A stretch of DNA of 64,000 bases from Brachypodius melanocephalos (Eukaryota > Chordata > Aves > Passeriformes > Pycnonotidae), in assembly GCA_013398615.1 (NCBI GenBank), contig VZSR01002145.1:1172182-1236181 (forward strand). Reading direction: 5' to 3'. This document shows positions 9,901 to 21,232 of this stretch, in pieces; within the stretch, counting starts at the first letter, position 1, and every line of letters begins with the position of its first letter. Under the pieces are notes generated by a model, which was not told the DNA's origin, searched no databases, and saw only the letters and a list, made by a program, of their open reading frames with translations. Made by a program: the position numbers and the translations under genes.

Positions 9901-12900
9901 TCAGAGCTGCCCTCAGTGCTGCTTGGACCTGAATTTTGGGAAGGTGAAATTGTCCCATCAGCGACCTGGCTGTCCATAGTGTCAGTGGGTCCAGCATGAC
10001 CCCAAAAGTTACACTTTGCTTTTCTCACCCCACTTTCACACCCTGGTCCATGCTGGTATCTGTATCTTGGGGGGTCAGGCAGAGCCAGAGCTGAATCCCC
10101 ACCACCACCGTTGAATTTTTGGGGTCTCTTTTGAGGTTTGGCATTGCTGGTGATGTGCAGGACATTGGTGAAGGTCTGGGCAGAAGTACAGCCTAGAGCC
10201 AGGGGAAGGGGCAGACACTGGAGGTTGGGATGTGCTGTGGCACGGTGGCAGCAGGGCTCTCACTGCATGGGAAAGACAGTTAAAATGTACTTTTAAACAT
10301 GAGGGTTTTTAAAAAAATACAATTTGTTAATATCAAACATGACTTAAAGCAAAGCAGAACCAGAGAAGTGGGGAGGTGCTGGGGCTGCCTGTGGGTGCAC
10401 AGGACCCCCTTGCCCTGGGGGCTGTCACGCTGCTGTCCCCATCCATCGGCTGGAACGGGGTTAAGGCTATGGGACCCTGTGGCTCGTCTGGGGCAGGGGA
10501 AAGCAGTAAAACCTTTCACAGGCTGTGCAGCTCGGGGGCCACACAATGGCCCGTCCCATAAACAGACTTTTATATTATGGTTGTAGCTCCAGTTTAAAAA
10601 AAAAACCCTTGAGGAGGGAAGGCTCCATGGCCAGACCATTCCCGGTGATCCCCATCCAGGCTCCTCTCTTGAGGAGGAGACTGAAGGGGAATAAATCCCT
10701 TTGCACAAGGGCTGCCTCCAGCTGTGGAGGCATAGGAGAGCAGCAGGAGAACCGTTGTGTTGGGCTCTGATGGCTGTCTGAGCCCAGCTCATAAACCCTG
10801 CATGCCAGAGCCCCCAGCTCGCCCCGGGAGGAATCCTTCAGCCCTGGTGGGAGCTCTCTGGGGAGGGCCCAGAGCTTGTGCTGCCAGGGAAGGGCTGGAT
10901 CCCAGGGTTCAGTGATTGAGGGAGGCCTGGGGAAAGGCACCCCCATCACCAGGGAGCTCCGTGTGTTACAGCAGAGACAACAGCAACGATGCCTTGTAGT
11001 GGCTTCCTGATATTGATGATCTGATCTGCCCAAATCCGGCCCAGCCCTGGGGACACATGAAAAATAACACCCCTCCCATTGTGGGAATGGGGAAAGCCCA
11101 GTGAGGATAGATGCTTCCTAAAGGAAGCCCTGGCAGAAGGATTCTCCCTGCCCAGCTTCTGAGCAGGGTCCTTGGTAGGGCTGGAGAGTGGCACCGCTGT
11201 CACCGCCCGGAGCCCAGCCTGGCTCTCCTGGGGAGCGTTAATCTTCATCAAGGCTCTTCATCAAGACACAGAGTCTTCAGTGGTTTTATCTGGAGACCCA
11301 AAATCTCAGTCTCCAGCCTATCTGGGAATCTCGGTGCTGCTTATTGTTCCTCAAACAATCAAAGTCTTGTCCTTGGGGATGCAAGGAAGAGCTTGAAAAT
11401 CAGCATTTAATCTCTTGTGTGTTTTAAAGCCGACTTCGCAGCTTTGGGAGGCTTGGCTCATGAGTTTCCTCCCCCTCGGCCGGATAGGGCATGGTTTTGC
11501 ATTTAAAACGGGCTTTTTTTGTTGTCCTTACTGAGCCCAGAAGAGCTTGAAGACAGCAGAAACTCTGATTTCCTTTGCTGAGAGGAGCCGTCTGTGCTCC
11601 CGTCTATCTCTCAGATCACGCCCAGAAGAAAGGGCTTTATTTTATCTCCCGTGCCATTGTTCCAGCAGTGAAGCAGGCTGTGCTCGGGGCCGGGGCCGCG
11701 GGAGGAATGCGTGTGACAGTGCCCGGGTTGAGTAATGTTTACCCTGTTCACGGCAGGGACGTCCACTCGGGCCGCCAAATATCCACCTGCCAGAGGACAT
11801 TCTTTTATTATCAGGGATAAAGGGGTTTGCTGGGAAATCATCAGGACCCAGACGCGGTGAGGGGATTCCTATCTGCGGGTCGTGTTTAACCAGCTGACGG
11901 GGGAAATTCGGAGTGACTGTGTTGTGGTTTTGGTGGAGGGGGTGTGGGTGGGTCCGTGCTCGGGCAGATGATTTTTGGAGCTGGTGGAAAGCTCCTGGAC
12001 TCCAGTTACTAATTACCTGCTTGTCCTTGGTTCAGAGTAATTTTAAGTAGCCTTTAGAGCATCCTTCATGGTCACTCTGAGGAGCTGTCCCCAGTGTCCC
12101 TGTGCAGTGACAGGGGGTCACTCATGATGCTCGTGGTGGCTGGCAGGGTGGGCTTTGCCACCATGGGGGTTTTTTCCCCAGGAGAGCCATGGTTTGTCTG
12201 TCCATCATGCACCACCTCATTCCCAGAGCAGGTCAGTAACTCTGGCTGGGAGCACAGGGCTGGACTCCTGCTAATAAATGGCTTTTCACCATAGCTGTCA
12301 AGGCAGCCTCGTAAAAGACACTTTTGTTTCCCATGGGTTTTCCTCAGTTAATTATTTGTGATCTGTAGATGCCTTTCCATGACACATGGCCGATCATATG
12401 GTTATCAGTGTGAGGTGCTTTAGCCAAATTAAATATATTTATATAGAATACCTGTGCTGGAGCCAGATTTCCCTGCAGGGCAGTGGAGGGCTGGGGTCTG
12501 CTCTGGGAGCTTGGTGTGTGTCTGGTCCCTCTGCCTTGCTGCAGTGCCCTGTTAATCATACACTTGTGGAGAGGGTGCTGAGAGGGAATCGGATGCAGAA
12601 GGGCCTGGGAAAACACTGAGAGCTGGGCAGCTCAGGATGGCTGGGGGCTGCAGGGAGAGCCTCAGAGGGGTGAGATGAAGGGTGCAGGGTCACTCCTGAA
12701 GGTGCAGGGTCCCCAGAGTAGTGTCCAAGAGCCAGGGCAGGAATTTGCAGGACAGGTGTGAACTGTGCCAATGGAAGCACGAGGGGTGCAGGTGGGTGTG
12801 GGGCTGCTGGCCCGGGTGGGGCTCCCTTTGCCCCCCGTGGCATTGGGCAGTGTGGGATTGCAGCTCCAGCCATAAACTCCTCGCTGGAGTCCCAGGAGAT

Positions 12901-15900
12901 GGGCACAGGCACAAGCTGGGCAGCGGCGCTGCAGGAAGGGACACGCTTTCCAGCGCTCCTGTTTGCCATCCACGGGCGTCCTTTAGGAGCTTGTGCCCAT
13001 CTCCATCCTCGTGCCACACACCGTGGGAGGGCTGGGGGGCCCTGAGGGGGCTGGCAGGACCCTGGGACGCCTCTCTGGTGGCCGTGGGTGACGCCAGTGC
13101 CGGCGGTGTCTTGCAGGGGTGCGGTACAGCCAGGCCAGCGGCGAGGCGGCGTCCTCGGGGGCCATCAGCCACCACGGCAGCGGTGCCATGGTCACCACCA
13201 GCCAGGCTGTCCTGCAGCAGGTCTCCCCGGCCAGCCTGGACCCGGGCCACGGTTTGCTCTCTCCCGAAGGTAAAATGGTGAGTACACCTGGCCCATTGTG
13301 GCGGCGGCGCTGATAAGATAAGAGGGCCCAGCGGGCAGAGCAAACACGCTTTCCCCGGGTTTCACACGCGGCCCGGGCTGAACAATGGGGCATTGTGGGG
13401 GACCGGGGTGCCACTGTCCCCACCGCCCCCGGTGGGACACGGAGTGTTTTCCGAGATGGATCTGGCAGAGCCCCGGGGCTCATTGATCCACTGGGTGGAT
13501 CACTGTTTGCTTTCCCCTGCCCATGACACGGTATCGATAAAATACTCATTCATTACTTTTTCCCTAAGCCCTCCCAAGTTTGGGAAGAGCTTTCCCTGCG
13601 AGCAGGGACCTTCTTGTCCTGGGTATCACCCAGGGGATTGAAGCTGGTCCTGCTGGCTCTGGCCCCACCGCTCCTGCCTCTCCCCTTCCCCTTTGCCGTG
13701 TCCTTGGGGCTGCCAAGATCAGCATGGCAGGAGTGGAGACGGGACATCAGCATCCCTGCGGTGCTGGACGTGTCCCCATGCCGGTGCTGCAGGGCCTGAG
13801 CATTCGGGGTGCCTCTCCCTGGTGCAAAGCCCCTGGAGGAGTGGGTGAAGGAGCAGGGCAAGGAGGGGGTTCAGGGGCTCAGGCCAGGATGGGATGGGAT
13901 GTAGTAGCAGAGCACAGCCCATCCCTGGAGCAGGCTGGCAGAGGTTTGCCTGCAGCTGCTGCTTTTCCGGGAGTTTTTTCCTGCTGAAATCGAAAGTCAA
14001 ACATGGCACTGGGTGACGGGGCCAAGCAGGTTCTGCCCTGGTTTTCACTTCCATTTTCAGAGAGTTGTCCCTCCTGGGCCATCCCATTGGTCTCCTGGCA
14101 GAGCTGGGTGGCCATGGAAGGGCTCGCTGTCCCCTCCCTCAGCTATGGCACCGTTCCATTGTGCCTTTCTTCTGGCTGGAGGGGGGTCTCTGTGCAGCCC
14201 CTCGGGCTCTGGCACTCACCCTGCAAAGCCAAACGTCCCCTGCTAAGCCGGGGGGACATTGCAGAGCGACACCTCAGCTCCCCCAGCCCACTCCCTCTGT
14301 CCCAGCACGCCCAGCTCGCCTCAGGGGTGTGTTGAGCCTCATAACCCTCAGCCTGGAAGCCATAAAATGAGTCAGGGACAAAGACGGCGGCAGCAGCAGC
14401 ACCGCATGCCCAGGGTGGGGGTACCCGAGGACCAAGCAATACCAGGACCCCCTGCCAGCTCCTGGGACCAGGGCAGAGACCCCTGGAAGGGGCTGGGCAG
14501 CACAGGAGAAGGGAAGGGAGCAGATTAAACTGGTAAAAGCCCCTCGGTAAAGTGCAGCAGAAGAGTCCCGCTGAGCTCTCCCCAAGGCACAGACACTGCC
14601 AGCGCCGTGGGGACCGCGCGGGACCACGGCTCTGCCAGCTTATCTCTGATCTCCAGGCAGGGCTAGCTGGTGCTTGCAAGTGATTTAATAGAAATATGCT
14701 GTAGGCTGTGGTTTCTAGTAAGTAAACATGTGCCTTTAATGCCCCACATGAAACAAGGAGCTGCCAAGGAAGTTGCTGCATCTTTCAGGAAAGAGCGTTG
14801 CTGAGGCTCCAGGGATCTCTTGTGGCTCACTCTTTCCTGCTCCAGTGTTTGCCTCGGCTGTGTTAGTGCCAGAGGGTCTGCCCTGAGTCTGCAGTGCCTG
14901 GAGGGTCTTTTCCAGTCATGCACGATCCAGGTGCAGTGCTCTGGGGCTAAACACGCTGTGAGAGGAGCCGGGGCTGCAGGCGAGCGGCGTGTGCTTGCCG
15001 GGAGCTGTTTGACTTGTGCAGCCGAGTGTGGTGTAACCCGGCCTTGAAGGGACTTTGAAAGTGGAAAATACCGGATCAGGAAATGTGAGTCACTCCCGGG
15101 CTTTGGAATTTATTGATGGATTTGTTTCAATTGCTATCTCCAGCTCACATGTGCAAAATAAACAAGGAGCTCGGAACTGGTGTCCAGAAATGTCACCTGA
15201 AGGGCTGCAGGGATGGCTCTGAGTTGGGATTGAGGTCACTCAGTGCAAGAGGGCTAACGACAGGGATTAGGGGAAGGTGCAGCAATTAAAGAAATAAGGC
15301 ATTTACATGTGCTGGGGACCAGCTCCAGTCCTTGCAGCACATGCCAAGTGCCTTTGTCTGATCCCTAAACTTTGGCCCGAAACCCTGGGCACTGGCTGTG
15401 CACCCGCCCCGTCTCACCAGTATCCTGCCAGATTGGTGACTAAGATCATCACCACGAGGCCCTTTTAACCTGCTTTTTGTCGTTTTTCTTCACTTTCCTG
15501 AGTTTATAGGTCCCACTTTCCCCTCCAAGCACGATAGAAGTTAATGAGTATCAAAAGCCCTCAGCTGTCCCCGTGGGCTGGAGCTTGGACTTGGGGTACA
15601 AACCAGCAAAGGCTTGGGATGTGCCGTGTTCCCGTGCCATGCTCCAGTGGAGCTGGAAGCCAGTGCCAGCAAACTCTTTCCCAATGCTGTTCTGCTGTAT
15701 ATCAACACGAAGCTGAGGTGCTGCAGTCAGGCTCTGCACTCTGGGGGTGTAGGGGCTGTACGGGGTGAGGCCCCAGCGGGACTGCAGCCTGCTCCCCTCT
15801 GAGGAGGGGGCTCTGCTGATGTCCCCACGAGGTGGAGGAGAGGGCTGGGGGCTGTGCTCTGACGGTGCCTGTCGTGCCTTGCTCCCGGCAGATCTCGGTG

Positions 15901-18900
15901 TCGGGGGGCGGGCTGCCCCCGGTGAGCACCCTGACCAACATCCACAGCCTGTCCCACCACAACCCGCAGCAGTCCCAGAACCTCATCATGACGCCGCTCT
16001 CGGGAGTCATGGCCATCGCCCAGAGTAAGTGCGCCCCCAGCTCACCTCTGTCCCCTGCCCTGTGACACGGGGAGGTGACGCTGCCCGGCGCTGACATCCC
16101 CGCTCTGCTCTCTCCCCGCTCCCAGGTCTGAACACCTCGCAGGCTCAGAGTGTCCCGGTCATCAACAGCGTGGCCGGCAGCCTGGCAGCCCTGCAGCCGG
16201 TGCAGTTCTCGCAGCAGCTGCACAGCCCGCACCAGCAGCCGCTGATGCAGCAGTCCCCTGGGCACATGACACAGCAGCCCTTCATGGCCACCGTGACCCA
16301 GCTGCAGAACTCACACAGTAAGGGCTTGGGGGGAGCTGCAAAGGGCCCCGGAAATGAATTCGGATGGGAAATCAGCTTGTGCTCTCCTCCTGCTCTCCCC
16401 TGCCCACGTTGGCCCCCTTGGCTGCTGCCCCTCTCTCGTGGTTCCAGCCCAGGGGATGCTCAGCGGTGCAGGGTGGTCACATCCCGCCTCATCCCTTCCT
16501 TCCCCCATTCCATCCGTCTGGTCCAACCACAGCCCCTCAGTCCTCACGGGTTTCTGGGGGTGAGCTGCTGCCTGAGAATGCAGTAGCTGGGAGGGAAGTG
16601 GGGGCTTCTCCCCTTGGCTTGTTTTATCTCATCCCTGTCTCCCTGCTGCCACTTCCCATCCCTGGAGCTGCCACTCCGAGATGGCTTTTCCCTGACCTGT
16701 GCCCTCCTGTCCACAGTGTATGCACACAAACAGGAGCCTCCTCAGTATTCCCACACCTCCCGCTTCCCCTCGGCCATGGTGGTGACGGACACCAGCAGCA
16801 TCAGCACACTCACCAACATGTCTTCCAGTAAGCAGGTAATGGCCCCACCCCACAGGGGTGGCTGAGGGGGCACGGGGTGGGGGTGTGCAGCTGGAGTGGA
16901 GCTTTCCCCCCTCTGGATATGGGGCTGGAGGTGGGAGCAGCAGAGAGCCTGTCCTGCTGCCTGTGCTGCACTCATGTGGGCAGCTGAGGATGAGAACCAC
17001 ATTTCAGCCTCTTCCAAAACTGATGGGGATTTGGGCAATTTTGTCTAACACTTGGTGGTGCCAGCCAGGCCCTGCTCATCCATGGGGCAACTCCATGAGA
17101 GTGGGAGCACCCTACAGGGGCTGAGAAGATGGAACCAAGCAGGCTCTGCTGCTCGTGCCCAAGGGGGATCGACCCTGGTTGGAGTCAAGTGGAGTCCAAG
17201 GCTCCCCAGATTCCCCCAGCCCATAAACCTTTATCATCTGCCCACTGCAGGTGTAGGGCCGGACTTATCCTGGTTCAAATCAGGTGTGTGAGGTTTTCCT
17301 TAGACAATAGTCCCTTTCTGAGAGCCAGTTCTGGGGACTGTGGGAAATATGTGGCCCTTATTGATCGCTAGATAAATAAGAGAGAGCCTTGAACTTGCAT
17401 TCAGATAAACTTTCTTCCCGAGGTTTGACAGGGGACAGGAAAAAAAATGTCTGCAATGACCACAGAGTAAATACAGTGTGGGATTGCTGTGAGACCCCCC
17501 CACAGCACCGCTGTGAGATCCTTGGTGAGGGTGAAGGAAGGGGCTGGGGCAGCAGAGGGGAGACGTGAGGGGTTCGGGGTGCTTGGGAAGGGGTCAGGAA
17601 CGCCACCCCCCCGGGGATCCCACTGTGTGCAGGTCTCAGGGTGACCATTCAGGCACGGCCGCCCCTCCGAGCTCCATTTCCTCGGCGCAGCTTTATCGGC
17701 CCATCTGCTGCGCGCTCAGCCCGAACTGCCCCTGATTAATCGAGCTCTCCTGCCTTTGATGCCGGGCTGGCCCGGCAGCCCCGGGACACAGGAAATGTCC
17801 CTGGCAGGGAGATAGAGCCCGGCCATCCCCGCTGCCTCCGGGCCCTGCCATCACCCCACCCTGACCAGCGCTGCCCGCGGGGCTGGGGAGCCCGGGGCTT
17901 TCTGTCTCCATCACGGTTTTGCACTTTTAATTAAAGTAGGAGGTGTCACAGCTCAGGACGGGGGTATATGGGGCCAGGACCCTTCACCTGCTGTGGTGAA
18001 GGGGCATCCACCCCCCCCGTTACCCCCAATACATGATAAACACCCTGCAAGCACCAGGGCAGGATCTGACCCCTCTCCAACAGCAAGCCCTCCCAGCCCC
18101 CAGGGTCTCTTTCCCTACCAACCATTCGATGCCCAAGCTACAGCTGGAAAAATTAATCTTTGGACATGGATTTCTTTCTTGCTGGTCAGCAGTTTCACTA
18201 CCCAGAGGTGAATGAAGTGTGACAGACGAAGCATGGGGGCCCCATAAATGCTGCTCACCAGCCAAATTGCTCAAATACCTGAGCGTTTTTGGTGATTTGG
18301 GTTTCTGTCACTGACTAGGGCTATCGGGGGCTGTGCCCTGCCTCCTGCACACTTTGCCTCGACATAAGGCAGGCAGCCCCCACCAGACCCCAAAAGCTGT
18401 TCCGTGGTGGAGGTGGCTGCTCCGGGGATGGAGCTGGAGGGAGGTCCCTGGTCACCCCCCAGCTGTCCCCTCCTTGCTGTGGGTCTCTTATCAGATGTTG
18501 TTATTAGACCTGGAAGGGGCAAATACCTCCCGGTTCCTTTGACAACGCTTGAGGCCGAGCCACCATGTTTATTACGTTGGCAAACACCTGATAGCCACGG
18601 CCAGTCCCTAATGACATGTCACGGGAGGCTCCTGGCGTCTCCTTATCTCCTCCTGACCGTGTTTGCTGTGTGTTCCAGCCCACAAGGTCACCCCCACCCC
18701 TGGCCCCCCGCCCATGGGGGCTGGGGGGACCCCAGGGACGGAGAGGGATGGAGAAGGGGCCTCTGCAGTGGGATGGATGTGGCAGGGGGGCTGCTTGGCT
18801 CTGTCCCTGGAGATGAGAGCCGTTCTGGGGGACAGCGATGAGCCCCCAGCACTGCTCCCATCCCAGCCGAGCTCAGCCTCACGCCTGGCTGCTCCTGAGC

Positions 18901-19179
18901 TGCGTGGCACAGCCTGGGCACAAACAGGACCTTTTTTAGTGTTATTATTTATGGGAGGGGGTGGCAATAGCTGGCTAAGAAAGTATTTTCCCACTGCCTC
19001 CCCCACGGGGGTGCCAGGGAGGGCTCGGGGCTGAGCAGGGCAACGCCAAGGTCGCGGAGCGGTGCAGGAGGTGATGCCTCCAAATGCTTTGTGGCGCTGC
19101 CTCCTCCTCCTGCCTCGCTCCCCGCCGCTCACTGTGCTCCTCTCTCTGCCTTCCCCAGTGTCCCCTGCAAGCCTGGTGA
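1..19179 (+). CDS. HNF1B: HNF1B, hepatocyte nuclear factor 1-beta (5'-partial, nine coding exons)
   Basis: Nuclear POU-homeodomain transcription factor that binds GTTAAT-type palindromes as a homodimer or with HNF1A and controls kidney, liver, pancreas and hindbrain development. Coding exons: 1-292, 4323-4522, 5761-6025, 6532-6773, 13117-13277, 15892-16024, 16126-16317, 16717-16835, 19159-19179; every junction has GT/AG and closes in phase. About 540 codons are visible. By comparison with the human protein the first ~16 codons lie left of the window, giving about 556 residues against 557 in human. Seen in order: the rest of the N-terminal dimerisation helix, an acidic linker (SGDEGSEDGDDFDTP), the POU-specific domain (exon 2), the atypical homeodomain (exons 3-4, recognition helix [14 protein letters not shown]), and a Q/S/H-rich transactivation domain ending CPLQAW. 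Exon lengths 2, 3, 5, 6 and 8 (200, 265, 161, 133, 119) match my memory of the human gene. No frameshift or stop is seen. Confidence 0.97.
933..1032. other. Assembly gap, 100 N
   Basis: Exactly 100 N, so probably a placeholder rather than a measured length. It lies in CpG-rich HNF1B intron 1. Confidence 0.99.
2251..2300. repeat. Long inverted repeat (hairpin) in HNF1B intron 1
   Basis: Arms 2258-2272 (CCAAACATTTTGTTT) and 2279-2293 (AAACAAAATGTTTGG) are perfect reverse complements around a 6-nt loop (AACATG). If transcribed from the + strand, pairing continues outward to 2251/2300 with three Watson-Crick and four G-U pairs. Confidence 0.85.
4323..4522 (+). CDS. HNF1B: HNF1B exon 2, POU-specific domain
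   Basis: Encodes EDPWRAAKMIKGYMQQ through YVRKQREILR, the POU-specific four-helix domain with the invariant SQHLNKGTPM segment. Acceptor CCACAG, donor GTAAGT. At 200 bp it is the same length as the human exon. Confidence 0.97.
4523..5760 (+). other. HNF1B intron 2
   Basis: 1.24 kb. The only structure I can support is the GCATG cluster at 5529-5556, about 200 nt before exon 3. The open frames here have no recognisable protein. Confidence 0.75.
5529..5556 (+). promoter_or_regulatory. GCATG cluster (RBFOX-type) upstream of HNF1B exon 3
   Basis: TGCATG at 5529-5534 and 5539-5544 plus GCATG at 5552-5556. UGCAUG is the RNA motif bound by RBFOX splicing factors. The cluster lies 205-232 nt upstream of the first of two competing acceptors of exon 3. 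The function is inferred. Confidence 0.4.
5761..6025 (+). CDS. HNF1B: HNF1B exon 3, linker and start of homeodomain
   Basis: Encodes FNQTVQGCGNMTDKG... followed by [20 protein letters not shown], the nuclear localisation basic stretch and homeodomain helices 1-2. A second acceptor 78 nt inside the exon (start 5839) would remove 26 codons in frame, as in the known shorter HNF1B isoform. Confidence 0.96.
5839..5842 (+). promoter_or_regulatory. HNF1B: Internal alternative 3' splice site of HNF1B exon 3
   Basis: CTCTTTCCAG ends at 5838, followed by AGTTCAATCAG. It nearly copies the main acceptor TCTCTTTCAG followed by AGTTCAACCAG. Use of this site deletes 78 nt (26 codons) in frame between the POU-specific domain and the homeodomain, matching the known HNF1B isoform B. 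Confidence 0.75.
6231..6358. repeat. Short minisatellite in HNF1B intron 3
   Basis: Degenerate tandem units of about 10-11 bp around GATGATCCAGG, about six tandem copies between 6273 and 6335. They are flanked on both sides by related CAGGGGTACCACAG segments. Non-coding. Confidence 0.8.
6532..6773 (+). CDS. HNF1B: HNF1B exon 4, homeodomain loop and recognition helix
   Basis: Encodes AECLQRGVSPSKAHGLGSN (the extra loop of the atypical HNF1 homeodomain), then [20 protein letters not shown] (recognition helix), then the start of the Ser/Pro/His-rich activation region. At 242 bp it is 6 bp longer than I recall for human. Confidence 0.96.
7802..7818 (-). promoter_or_regulatory. DR5 retinoic acid response element
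   Basis: On the + strand TGACCA, 5 nt, TGACCC; on the - strand GGGTCA-CATTT-TGGTCA. One half-site fits RGKTCA exactly and the other differs at its first base. DR5 spacing is the classic RAR/RXR arrangement. Confidence 0.55.
8009..8027. promoter_or_regulatory. Perfect 19-bp palindrome with TAATTG half-sites
   Basis: GCTTAATTGACAATTAAGC, arms of 9 around a single central A. The TTAATTG/CAATTAA halves resemble homeodomain dimer sites and loosely the HNF1 half-site. It sits in the candidate intron-4 enhancer. Confidence 0.5.
9275..9363. repeat. (ATCC)n microsatellite in HNF1B intron 4
   Basis: About 22 tetranucleotide units with a few CTCC/TTCC interruptions at the right end. The open frames over it (Ser-Ile-His-Pro repeats) are artefacts of the repeat. 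Confidence 0.95.
13117..13277 (+). CDS. HNF1B: HNF1B exon 5, transactivation domain
   Basis: Encodes VRYSQASGEAAS... to LDPGHGLLSPEGKM. Acceptor TTGCAG, donor GTGAGT. The Ala/Gly-rich segment after VRYSQ differs from the Asn/Ser-rich human sequence; the rest is near identical. 161 bp. Confidence 0.95.
13278..15891 (+). other. HNF1B intron 5
   Basis: 2.6 kb; no repeats of note and no coding sequence that I can recognise. Confidence 0.7.
15892..16024 (+). CDS. HNF1B: HNF1B exon 6, transactivation domain
   Basis: Encodes ISVSGGGLPPVSTLTNIH through SGVMAIAQ, apparently identical in residues to the human exon. Acceptor CGGCAG, donor GTAAGT, 133 bp. Confidence 0.97.
16126..16317 (+). CDS. HNF1B: HNF1B exon 7, transactivation domain
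   Basis: Encodes LNTSQAQSVPVINSVAG through TQLQNSH. It is 3 bp shorter than human (SPGHMTQ where human has an extra Ser). The preceding intron is only 101 bp (16025-16125). Confidence 0.96.
16318..16716 (+). other. HNF1B intron 7
   Basis: 0.4 kb; nothing beyond splice sites is seen. Confidence 0.8.
16717..16835 (+). CDS. HNF1B: HNF1B exon 8, transactivation domain
   Basis: Encodes YAHKQEPPQYSHTSRF through TNMSSSKQ. Acceptor CCACAG, donor GTAATG, 119 bp as in human. Confidence 0.96.
16836..19158 (+). other. HNF1B intron 8
   Basis: 2.3 kb. A CG-rich part around 17660-17900 with a TTAAT-type AT core looks like conserved non-coding sequence, but this is only an impression from composition. No gene is seen. 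Confidence 0.65.
19159..19179 (+). CDS. HNF1B: HNF1B exon 9, last codons and stop
   Basis: Encodes CPLQAW and TGA directly after a TTCCCCAG acceptor; this is exactly the C-terminus of vertebrate HNF1B. It is too short to be seen as an ORF. Confidence 0.96.
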   Translation, partial: CPLQAW

Positions 19180-21232
19180 TGCTCCACACCTCGCTGCTTT
19201 TGCACATAGCAACGGGATCTTATTTTCCACAACATCCCGCCGGCGAGCCGCGCTCACAGCCCGGGAGTCGCCTGCCGGAGCACAGCCCAGCAGCGAGGAG
19301 CCCGACACGGAGCCGGGGCTGGAGGCTCCCCGCAGCCCCCCCGAGCCCGCCGGGGAGCAGCCCGGAGCCGCCGTGCCCACCCGGGACCTGCCTCTCCTTC
19401 CCTCCACGCAGTATTTCCAAGATGCGTCTTGGGGATTGTTTTCCTGAGAAGTGTTTGCCTTGCAAGAGGCTCTCCCGAGGAACAAGGCACGAGCTGTGCT
19501 GGGAACTGGCAGAAGGGGAAGATGGATCATGTTCTAAGTTATACTCCTCCACTCGGCAGACTGAGAGGGACCGGGGTCTGTTACTTGGCGTTTGGAGGGA
19601 GGAATCGCATGTGTTGTTGAACTGAGCCAATTAAACTGTAAATATAGGTACAGTCTGCTCCATCCTCCCCCCTCCCCACTCCTATACATAGAGATTTATA
19701 TAAAAAAGAAGCAAATTTTGTCCAATGGATGTAAACTACTGTAATTAAGTGCAATTCCCCCATCTGTATATATTGATCCTGAATATCTTTCTTTTTCTCC
19801 TTTTTTTTTTTTTTTTAAATTTTTTTTTAATGGTAAAGGTCAGAGCTGAGGATGGTTTTGGTTTTGTATTTCTCTTTTTCCTTTAAGTGAGTTAATTCCA
19901 ATCCTGGGGCTGGCAAGGACCCTGGTCAGGCAGCGCTGGGCTCTGCAGTGCAGGAGGACAGGCAGACACGTGTCCCCTGCACGGTGACATCCCACGTGAA
20001 AGAAGGGCACAGGGCGAGCTGAGCGGAGCCCTGGCAGGACCTGGATGATCCATGTGGGGACAACTGCGACTGAGAATTAATCTCGATGGACTTCCCTCCT
20101 TTTGGGGACTCTGAGATGGGCTCTGGTGGGGTGGGGAAGGACCTGGCAGCCTGGTGAACACATCCAGCTGCTGGGAAGTGTCAGCAGCCTCCAGGTGAGC
20201 CTGGAGCGTTTGCTGCTACGGAGTGAATGAGGCCACACGGAATTCTGATGGGATCTTCCCCAGATGGGTTCAGAGACTGTCTCCCTTTTCTCCTCTCTCA
20301 GGGCACAGAAGGGGTTGGGTGCCCAGTTATTGCCTCATCTCCTGCCCAATAAATGGCCAGTACAGGTGGCTTCTTTCCACCATCAGCAGCTGATGATGAA
20401 CCTTGTAGGCTCCACCCTTAGCAGGGCACAGGGTGCTCTCCTCATGGTGCCCTGGATGGAATTTGGGCTGTGGTGTGAACACTCCAGTTGCTGCCTCGTC
20501 TCAGCTGGCAGCTGCTCCCTCATGGAAAGCTCTGCAGAAAGACCTCCAGCTTGTGAATGATCCCGGCTCCGTGGTGAGGGCACATCCAGCCCTTCAGGCA
20601 CCCTCTGAGGACACACACCAGAGCCCTGGGGGAGTTTGCCCAAGTCCAGCCTCCCAAAGCCATGGAAGCTGTCAAAGACATCATCTGCTCTCTATGAGAC
20701 ACGAGCTCCCCTCTGTAAATGGATCTAATACTCCCCAGCTGAGCTATTTTTTCATTAACTTTGTGGCATGTGCCAGCTGCTGAGAGGGATTTAGAGAGGA
20801 GGACAGCAGCAGAGGTGCCCATGGATGGATAAGCACTGGTAAAAAGCAGAACACTGGATGCCCTCTTTGGGCTGAGAAAGGCTCTTTGCCTCAGGTGTCT
20901 GCACAGTGGGACCCTCACCCTCGCTGGGACCGGCAGGAGCTGCCCTACGGCGAACAAGTCATCAGGAATTTGGAAACTAATATTCAGAATTACATTTAAT
21001 TTAATGTACACCGTAATTAAACACCATTTCTTCTGAGTCCTTGCTGCTGCGTGGTCTGTGAATTACACAGTGATCGTGTGTGTGGTGGTTTGGCAGAGGT
21101 CAGGCTGACGGGGACACAGGCTGGTGGCATGTCCCTCCTGTTGTCCCTTGCAATGATCATCTCCATTTATATGGAGATCATATATATATATATATAAATA
21201 TAAAATAAAAAATTATAAAATATATATATTTA
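19180..21232 (+). other. HNF1B: HNF1B 3' UTR and possible polyadenylation region
   Basis: After the stop there is a GC-rich stretch to about 19440, then AT-rich sequence with long T runs near 19800-19830. Three poly(A) hexamers are visible: ATTAAA at 19630-19635, AATAAA at 20348-20353 and AATAAA at 21204-21209, the last inside an AT repeat. I cannot tell which is used, so the right boundary is only the outer limit. Confidence 0.45.
21178..21232. repeat. AT-rich (TA)n tract
   Basis: Alternating TA followed by A/T-rich sequence for about 55 bp. It contains an AATAAA at 21204-21209 that may or may not be a real poly(A) signal. Confidence 0.85.

Larger units (their letters stand above)
6774..13116 (+). 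other. HNF1B intron 4 (largest intron of the gene)
   Basis: 6.3 kb without coding sequence. It contains a candidate retinoid-responsive block at 7795-8170, a tetranucleotide microsatellite at 9275-9363, and an HNF1-like site GTTAATTATTTGT at 12347-12359 that could allow autoregulation (weak). The segment 11400-11900 is composition-rich but I cannot assign it a function. Confidence 0.75.
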
